This document shows positions 59,357 through 64,000 of a stretch of 64,000 nucleotides of DNA, in pieces. Origin of the DNA: SZUA-309 sp965215995. GTDB taxonomy: Bacteria; Pseudomonadota; Gammaproteobacteria; Pseudomonadales; Azotimanducaceae. The notes beneath the pieces were generated by a model, which ran no database searches, was not told the origin of the DNA, and saw nothing but the letters and a program-made list of their open reading frames with translations. The position numbers were made by a program, and so were the translations under genes. Location of the stretch: NCBI GenBank assembly GCA_965215995.1, contig OZ244128.1, forward strand, positions 682,001 through 746,000, given 5' to 3'. The first letter of the stretch is position 1; the number at the start of each line of letters is the position of its first letter.

Positions 59357-60113
59357 GTGGATGGCTTACCCATCATCACCTACTCCGCCATGGCGATCGC
59401 CTTCCTGCCGAGCGTCGGGGTCATTCTGATCATGCAAGCATGGCGTCTCGAGCCCGGGCAGGCAATCTGGGCCAACCTCCGCATGCTTGGCCAGCTGCTG
59501 GCGGTCGGCTACGTGCTGACCTTCATCTTCGAAACGGAAAATCCCTGGATCGTGGTCGGCGTAGTGACCCTGATGATGCTGGCCGCAGCATGGATCGCTC
59601 TGCGCCCGCTGGAGGCCCGCACACCCAGAAAATACGTAATTGCACTCGGCGCCATCGGCAGCGCAGGTCTGCTGATGCTTGCTCTGGTCACTCAGTTGAC
59701 CCTGGAGCTGCCGCGCTGGTTCGAGCCCAGATTCGTGGTCCCCATCGCCGGTATGATCTTCGCGAACGCCATGAACACAGTCAGCCTTGCCGCGGAACGA
59801 TTCGAGTCTGAACGCAATAACGGTGCAGCCACACGTCGATGCGCGCAACACGGCCATGACGGCAGCCCTCATCCCGCAGATCAACGCGCTCCTGGCCGTG
59901 GGGCTCGTCTCCTTACCCGGCATGATGACCGGGCAGATCCTGTCGGGGGTGGAGCCGCTGGTGGCCGTGCGCTATCAGATCGTAGTGATGTGCATGATCT
60001 TCGGATCATCCGGACTTGCGGCTGCCGCTTATCTGACAGTAACTCAAAAACCGGGGGCAATGTCCCAGGGGACAGGGACGGGGACAGAAACAAGGAGAGG
60101 TACCGTTAAATGA
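59357..60113 (+). pseudogene. FetB/YbbM-like permease broken by a one-base frameshift
   Basis: The N-terminal part (MDGLPIITYSAMAIAFLPSVGVILIMQAW...) to about 59827 and the C-terminal part (ARNTAMTAALIPQINALLAVGLVSLPGMMTGQIL...) from about 59829 are in adjacent frames, with one extra base near 59822-59830. Together they give a complete UPF0014 iron-export-type permease, including the NAMNTVSLAAERF and GLVSLPGMMTGQILSG blocks. There is no FetA ATPase gene beside it. Either the gene is dead, or the shift is a sequencing error. After the conserved end the frame runs into GGGGACAG repeats. Confidence 0.75.
60068..60087. repeat. Short GGGGACAG direct repeats
   Basis: GGGGACAG, GGGAC and GGGGACAG occur in a row, preceded by CCGGGGGCAATGTCCC. 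They extend the permease frame by about 20 residues that no homolog would have. The motif recalls REP-like sequences of RAYT type, but no transposase is present. Confidence 0.5.
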
Positions 60114-60610
60114 CCGCTTCAGTACTCGGACCGGAATACGCCTCGGTCGACGACGATCGATTCGACGCCAGGTACCGTGCCAGCTGCCACTGCGGCGCGG
60201 TTCGCTATGAAGTCTGCTCGGATCCGGTGGACGCCAAGATCTGCCACTGCCGTGATTGTCAGATCCTGCACGGCGCCCCCATGCAATGGGCCGCGATTTT
60301 TCACAAGCGGGACGTCCGATTCACGGCGGGCATCCAGGAACTCGGGTTTTACCACGCGCCCAGCCACAGCCGATCACGCGAGTTGCCGTGCAAGGTGTCC
60401 TGCCAGCTCTGCGGTACGCCGATCGCCGACGAAGGCCGCAACATGTGGCTCGCCTTCCCATCGCTATTCGACTTCGATGCAGCTGCCGTGCCGGACTCCT
60501 TCCAGCCCAGCGCCCACATCTTCTACAGCTCGCGTGTCATGGCTGTAAGCGACGATCTCCCTAAGTGGTCTGGGCACAAGGAACGTTCCCAGCGGCTGGT
60601 TGATCCGTGA
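60110..60610 (+). CDS. GFA-family (Mss4-like) zinc protein
   Basis: A 166-residue protein with the GFA zinc motifs: SCHCGAVRYEV, KICHCRDCQILHGAP and CQLCGTPIAD. The family is named after the glutathione-dependent formaldehyde-activating enzyme but most members have no proven function. AAGGAGAGG precedes the ATG, which overlaps the permease stop frame. Likely intact and separate from the broken permease. Confidence 0.92.
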   Translation: MTASVLGPEYASVDDDRFDARYRASCHCGAVRYEVCSDPVDAKICHCRDCQILHGAPMQWAAIFHKRDVRFTAGIQELGFYHAPSHSRSRELPCKVSCQLCGTPIADEGRNMWLAFPSLFDFDAAAVPDSFQPSAHIFYSSRVMAVSDDLPKWSGHKERSQRLVDP

Positions 60611-60632
60611 ACCTCGCCAGCGCTTGGGATCG

Positions 60633-61814
60633 TTAGTCCGGCAGACCGAGGACACGTTTGGCGATGATGTTCTTCTGCACCTCCTTGGTGCCGCCGGCAA
60701 TGGTCAGGGACTTGCCGTACAGCCACTGCCGTTGAGCTGCCAGCTCCTGCTTGCTCTGCTCCTCATCCACCCCCAGCATGCGCACACCCATGGCCTCGAC
60801 CAGGATCTCGTCACCCTCCTGCTTGAGCAACGCGCCGGTCAGCTTGACAGCAGATGAGGTGAAGCCGGGCGCCCGGGACTTGAGCTCTTCCACCGCACGT
60901 GCCTGGGTATATTTCTGCGCCTGTTCGTTCATGAGGTAGCGGACCAGGCGGTCCCGGATCGCCGGCTCGTCGATCCGGCCATCAGCATCAGCGGCGTAGC
61001 TCCGGACCTTCTCTGGTACCCCACTCTCTTCCGTGCGCCCGCCTTGAGAGCCGGAGATGTTGATGCCGGCATGGGTCGAGCGCTCGAACTGCAGCAATCG
61101 TTTGCCCACCGTCCAGCCGTTGTCTACGCCGCCCACCACATCGTCCGCCCGGCAGACGGCGTCTTCAAACACGGTTTCACAGAACGGTGAGGCGCCGGAG
61201 AGCAGGCGGATCGGGTGCACCTGCACGCCCTCCTGAGACATATCCACCAGCACCAGAGAGATCCCCTCGTGCTTCGGCTTATCCGGAGAAGTGCGCACGA
61301 GCACAAAGATATAGTCGCAGTCCACCGCGTCGCTGGTCCAGGTCTTGCGACCGTTGATCACGTAGTGATCGCCTTCCAGCACCGCCCGGCAGGACAGGCT
61401 TGCCAGATCAGAACCGGCACCAGGTTCTGAGTACCCCATGGCCCAGGCTCCATCGCCCCGGGCGATCTGGGGTAACCAGCGGGCTTTCTGCTCGTCCGTG
61501 CCGTATTCGAGCAGAGTCGGGCCAATGTAGTTCACCCCGCGGCCGGACAGCGGCGGCCGCGCCTCAATTCGCGTCAGCTCCTCGATGAGAACCCGGTATT
61601 CATCCCGGTCGAGCGCCGCGCCGCCGTATTCCTTCGGCCAGGTGGGCACCGTCCAGCCTTTCTCCGCCATGCGCTGCAGCCAGAGGTCTACATCTTCGCC
61701 GAGATCGAGGCGACGGCTGCCGATGGAAACCGGGCCCGTGCCACGGGCACCCGCCGGGCAGTTCTCTTCCAGCCACTGGCGGGTGTCGGCCCGGAAGGTA
61801 TCAAGCTCACTCAT
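60633..61814 (-). CDS. Acyl-CoA dehydrogenase (FadE-like)
   Basis: A 393-residue enzyme, same length and start pattern (ENCPAGARG...) as the one at 894-2075. The flavin block is MGYSEPGAGSDLASLSCRAV and NGRKTWTSDAVD; the C-terminus is LTIAGGTKEVQKNIIAKRVLGLPD, again without the MCAD-type Glu. ATG at 61814 was preferred to the longer open frame. It lies 13 bases after the pyridoxamine-oxidase-like gene on the same strand, so they are probably cotranscribed. Confidence 0.93.
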   Translation of the reverse strand: MSELDTFRADTRQWLEENCPAGARGTGPVSIGSRRLDLGEDVDLWLQRMAEKGWTVPTWPKEYGGAALDRDEYRVLIEELTRIEARPPLSGRGVNYIGPTLLEYGTDEQKARWLPQIARGDGAWAMGYSEPGAGSDLASLSCRAVLEGDHYVINGRKTWTSDAVDCDYIFVLVRTSPDKPKHEGISLVLVDMSQEGVQVHPIRLLSGASPFCETVFEDAVCRADDVVGGVDNGWTVGKRLLQFERSTHAGINISGSQGGRTEESGVPEKVRSYAADADGRIDEPAIRDRLVRYLMNEQAQKYTQARAVEELKSRAPGFTSSAVKLTGALLKQEGDEILVEAMGVRMLGVDEEQSKQELAAQRQWLYGKSLTIAGGTKEVQKNIIAKRVLGLPD

Positions 61815-61827
61815 TGTTTCGGCTCTC

Positions 61828-62439
61828 TCATAGGTTCTCGCGGTAGTCCTGCTCAATCATCTCATCGACGCTGTCCGCCATCGCCTTTCCACCCCCTTCC
61901 TTGGCCGCATACATCTCGCCAAAGGAGATCCTGTGCCGGTCACCCCAGTCGGCCGGCTTCCAGAGCCCGGAGCGGATGAAAGCTTTGCCGCAGTGAAAGA
62001 AGCACTCTTCCACCATCACCCGGATTGCCAGCACGGCGGGTTTGCCACGAGCCGCTAGAGACTCGAGCAGCTCGGGATCCGCCGACAGCTCGGCCCTACC
62101 ATTGATGCGCAGCGTCTCGGACGTATTTGGAATGACGAGCAGCAAGCCGACCTGAGGGTTCTCCAGCACGTTCAGGTGCCCATACGCAAGCCTGTTTCCC
62201 GGCCGATCCGGGATCAGCAGGGTCTTGTCATCCACCACCGAGATAAAGCCCGGCGCGTCCCCTTTCGGAGAAGCATCTACCCGACCATCCTTATCCGATG
62301 TTGAGAGCACCAGAAACGGGCACTTCTCGATGAACTCAAGCGCATAGCTGGTCAGATGGTCCTCCACCTTCGCCTCCAGACCCGGGGGCGCGTCGCCGAT
62401 CACGGCGCGCAGTTCTTCCACAGTTGAAATTGAGCTCAT
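61828..62439 (-). CDS. Pyridoxamine 5'-phosphate oxidase-like FMN protein
   Basis: A 203-residue protein of the split-barrel PNPOx-like group (MSMEG_1061/ Pfam PF01243-type): FIEKCPFLVLSTSDKDGRVDASPKGDAPGFISVVDDKTLLIPDRPGNRLAYGHLNVLENPQVGLLLVIPNTSETLRINGRAEL. The FMN-phosphate contacts would be in the STSDKDGRVDASPKG stretch. ATG at 62439 starts a typical family N-terminus; the much longer open frame upstream is antisense to the DUF35 gene. Function likely a flavin- or haem-linked reductase. Confidence 0.9.
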   Translation of the reverse strand: MSSISTVEELRAVIGDAPPGLEAKVEDHLTSYALEFIEKCPFLVLSTSDKDGRVDASPKGDAPGFISVVDDKTLLIPDRPGNRLAYGHLNVLENPQVGLLLVIPNTSETLRINGRAELSADPELLESLAARGKPAVLAIRVMVEECFFHCGKAFIRSGLWKPADWGDRHRISFGEMYAAKEGGGKAMADSVDEMIEQDYRENL

Positions 62440-62580
62440 GGCAGCGGCCTCCGGCCTACGAAGAAGCCTATCTATGACACACCTTCCCCAATCAGACCAG
62501 CTCCGGCTCGCGGGTTTTCTGTGCGATCGGCAGGAATGATATGCTGGTCGGCTTACGCGTGCGGCGCATCGGGAGGAATC

Positions 62581-63000
62581 TTGGCCTACAGCAAACCCAT
62601 ACCCAAACCGGGCATTCACACCAGACCCTTCTGGGAGGGCACGAAGAACGGCAAGCTCATGCTGCCGAAGTGCGACGACTGCAGCCACGTGCACTGGTAT
62701 CCCCGGCACATCTGTCCACACTGCCGTTCCACCAACCTGTCCTGGGTGGAAGCGAGCGGCAGAGGCACGCTTCACACCTATGCCGTGCAGCACATGACGT
62801 TTGGCCCCTGGGCGGAGGAGGCACCGTTTGTGACCGCCTACATCGATCTGCAGGAAGGAGATCGGATGCTCACCGTCCTGCGGGGCGTAGACCCGAACAA
62901 GCCGGAAGACATCAGGATCGGTGCCGCAGTCGTGGTCGAGTTCGAAGAAGCCAGTGATGAGGTCTCCATTCCTTTCTGGCGCGTAGTGGAGGAAGGCTAA
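62581..63000 (+). CDS. DUF35 OB-fold acyl-CoA-associated zinc protein
   Basis: A 139-residue protein with a rubredoxin-like zinc ribbon (CDDCSHVHWYPRHICPHC) and an OB fold (GRGTLHTYAVQH..., PFVTAYIDLQEGDRMLTVLRGVD). In SCPx-thiolase systems this is the partner that binds the acyl-CoA next to the thiolase, as in the ChsH2-Ltp2 pair of steroid degradation. TTG at 62581 follows GGGAGGA; the frame upstream to 62521 lacks a start with a site. Its stop TAA touches the thiolase ATG (TAATG). Confidence 0.9.
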   Translation: MAYSKPIPKPGIHTRPFWEGTKNGKLMLPKCDDCSHVHWYPRHICPHCRSTNLSWVEASGRGTLHTYAVQHMTFGPWAEEAPFVTAYIDLQEGDRMLTVLRGVDPNKPEDIRIGAAVVVEFEEASDEVSIPFWRVVEEG

Positions 63001-64000
63001 TGCCAGCACAACTATCTCGCGCCGCCGCCATTGTCGGCGCCGCCGAAGCCAACGAGATCGGATTCCTCGAAGAGCCGGTCACCTCGCTGCAGCTTCACAT
63101 AGAGGCGATCAAGAACGTCAGTGAGCAGACGGGAATACCGATCTCACGGATCGAAGGCGTGTTCTCGACAGGATGGTCCACGGAGCTCTGCGAGCATCTC
63201 GGCATCACGCCTAAGTACATCGACACGACGGCCGTTGGCGGTTGCTCCTTCGAGATGCACGTGCACCACGCGCTGGCCGCCATTTACTCGGGCATCATCG
63301 ATGTGGCGCTCATCAGCCACGGTGAAAACGGTCACTCGGCGCGAAAGATCGGCAGCGGCAGCGGCAACTATGGCCGCGGCGCGGGCACAGCCTCGCCAGC
63401 TGCGGAAATGACCATGGCCTACGGTCTCGGTAGCGCGCCATCGAACTACGCGCACGCCATGGTCCGGCACATGCACCGCTACGGGAACACAACAGAAGAC
63501 TATGCGCACATCGCCAAGGTGACCCGGGACTGGGCAACTCTGAATCCCAGAGCGGCAATGTACTCGAAAGAGAAACACCCCTTCGGCGGCCCCATCACCG
63601 TCGAGCAGGTTGAAGAATCCCGGTTAATCACCTGGCCCCTGACCATCCTGCACTGCTGCATGGTGGCGGACCATGGGGGCGCGGTGATTGTTGCCAGCCC
63701 TAAGGTAGCCGCGAGCCTCTCGACGAAGCCGGTCTGGATCGCCGGCGCGGGCGAGAGCATGAGCCACGGCAACATGCTGGAGATGGGGGACTTCACCAAG
63801 ACCTCAGCCCGCTACTCCGCCGAAGCCGCCTACACCATGGCAGGGCTCGGCCCCGCCGACATGGAGATGGCTCAGATTTACGATTCCTTCACCATCACCG
63901 TTGCCATGACGGCAGAAATGCTGGGCCTCGCACCGCTCGGCGAAGGCCACACGCTGTGGAAAGACGGCCGGGCTGCCCCTGGTGGCAACCTGCCGATAAA
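63001..64000 (+). CDS. SCPx/Ltp-type thiolase-like protein (3' truncated)
   Basis: At least 333 residues of a lipid-transfer-protein-type thiolase; the frame is open to base 64000. The nucleophile position is Cys82 in VGGCSFEMHVHHA; the His/Cys motifs of the active site lie in PFGGPITVEQVEESR and HCCMVADHGGAVIV. Relatives either cleave 3-ketoacyl-CoAs or carry out side-chain retro-aldol cleavage with a DUF35 partner. ATG follows the DUF35 stop directly, so the two make a complex. The C-terminal end is outside the window. Confidence 0.9.

Noticed and set aside
59815..59835. Programmed frameshift in the FetB-like gene
   Set aside because: The site GGTGCAGCCACACG has no slippery run or stop-codon pause signal, so a mutation or read error is a better explanation.
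61828..63009. 393-codon open frame on the minus strand covering the DUF35 gene
   Set aside because: Only its C-terminal 203 residues match a known family; the upstream part is antisense to the DUF35 protein, so the start was set at 62439.

Overview
The window is dense, high-GC bacterial chromosome with about 66 genes on both strands. GTG and TTG starts, Czc-type metal efflux, Crp/Fnr and YceH proteins, and many FadE-like acyl-CoA dehydrogenases suggest a proteobacterium, probably a gammaproteobacterium with a broad aliphatic, terpenoid or steroid-like acyl-CoA metabolism. No rRNA, tRNA, CRISPR array, prophage or intact insertion sequence was seen. Gaps are short; the longest without a secure gene is about 350 bases (47429-47775).

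Layout. 1-2075: end of a biotin-dependent carboxyl transferase and an acyl-CoA dehydrogenase. 2186-8554: a Czc-type metal-efflux operon with a His-rich small membrane protein upstream. 8615-11185: an unknown protein and two bactofilins. 11256-14601: an apparent operon of peroxiredoxin, UbiA-type prenyltransferase and sulfatase. 14686-24899: nitroreductase, Crp/Fnr regulator, VOC protein, enoyl-CoA hydratase, membrane M28 peptidase, hydrolase, SDR, LLM flavoprotein and acyl-CoA dehydrogenase. 25000-25708: an ArsR-controlled two-gene operon with two clear operators. 25857-33895: solute-binding protein, enoyl-CoA hydratase, VOC, medium-chain reductase, SDR, acyl-CoA dehydrogenase and a Baeyer-Villiger-type monooxygenase. 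33983-41005: two MFS transporters, an epimerase, a lipoprotein epoxide hydrolase-like enzyme, a pentapeptide-globin fusion and YceH. 41031-47428: Eis-like acetyltransferase, ThuA, VOC, EthD, a thioredoxin-like protein, nitroreductase, solute-binding protein, hydrolase and a DUF6316-like protein. 47776-53385: a one-chain PyrD-PyrK flavoprotein, a MoaD-like protein and a three-subunit molybdenum hydroxylase. 53581-64000: SDR, a secreted DUF839 protein with a diheme c-type protein, a frameshifted FetB-like gene, a GFA protein, an acyl-CoA dehydrogenase, and a DUF35-thiolase pair that runs off the end.

The main discovery is two probable selenoprotein genes. A periplasmic peroxiredoxin (14062-14601, minus) has an in-frame UGA at the peroxidatic cysteine position. 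An 81-residue thioredoxin-like protein (44284-44529, plus) has UGA as the first residue of a UxxC redox motif. Both UGA codons are followed by a hairpin fitting a bacterial SECIS. The second hairpin has a GGUC loop starting 19 nt after UGA, the same spacing and core as the E. coli fdhF element as I recall it. An ordinary ORF caller would miss or split both genes. No selA, selB, selC or selD is in the window, so the prediction also requires that machinery elsewhere in the genome.

The acyl-CoA dehydrogenases, hydratases, SDRs, monooxygenase, DUF35-thiolase pair and carboxylase together look like parts of one or more beta-oxidation-type routes, but the sequence alone does not identify the substrate.
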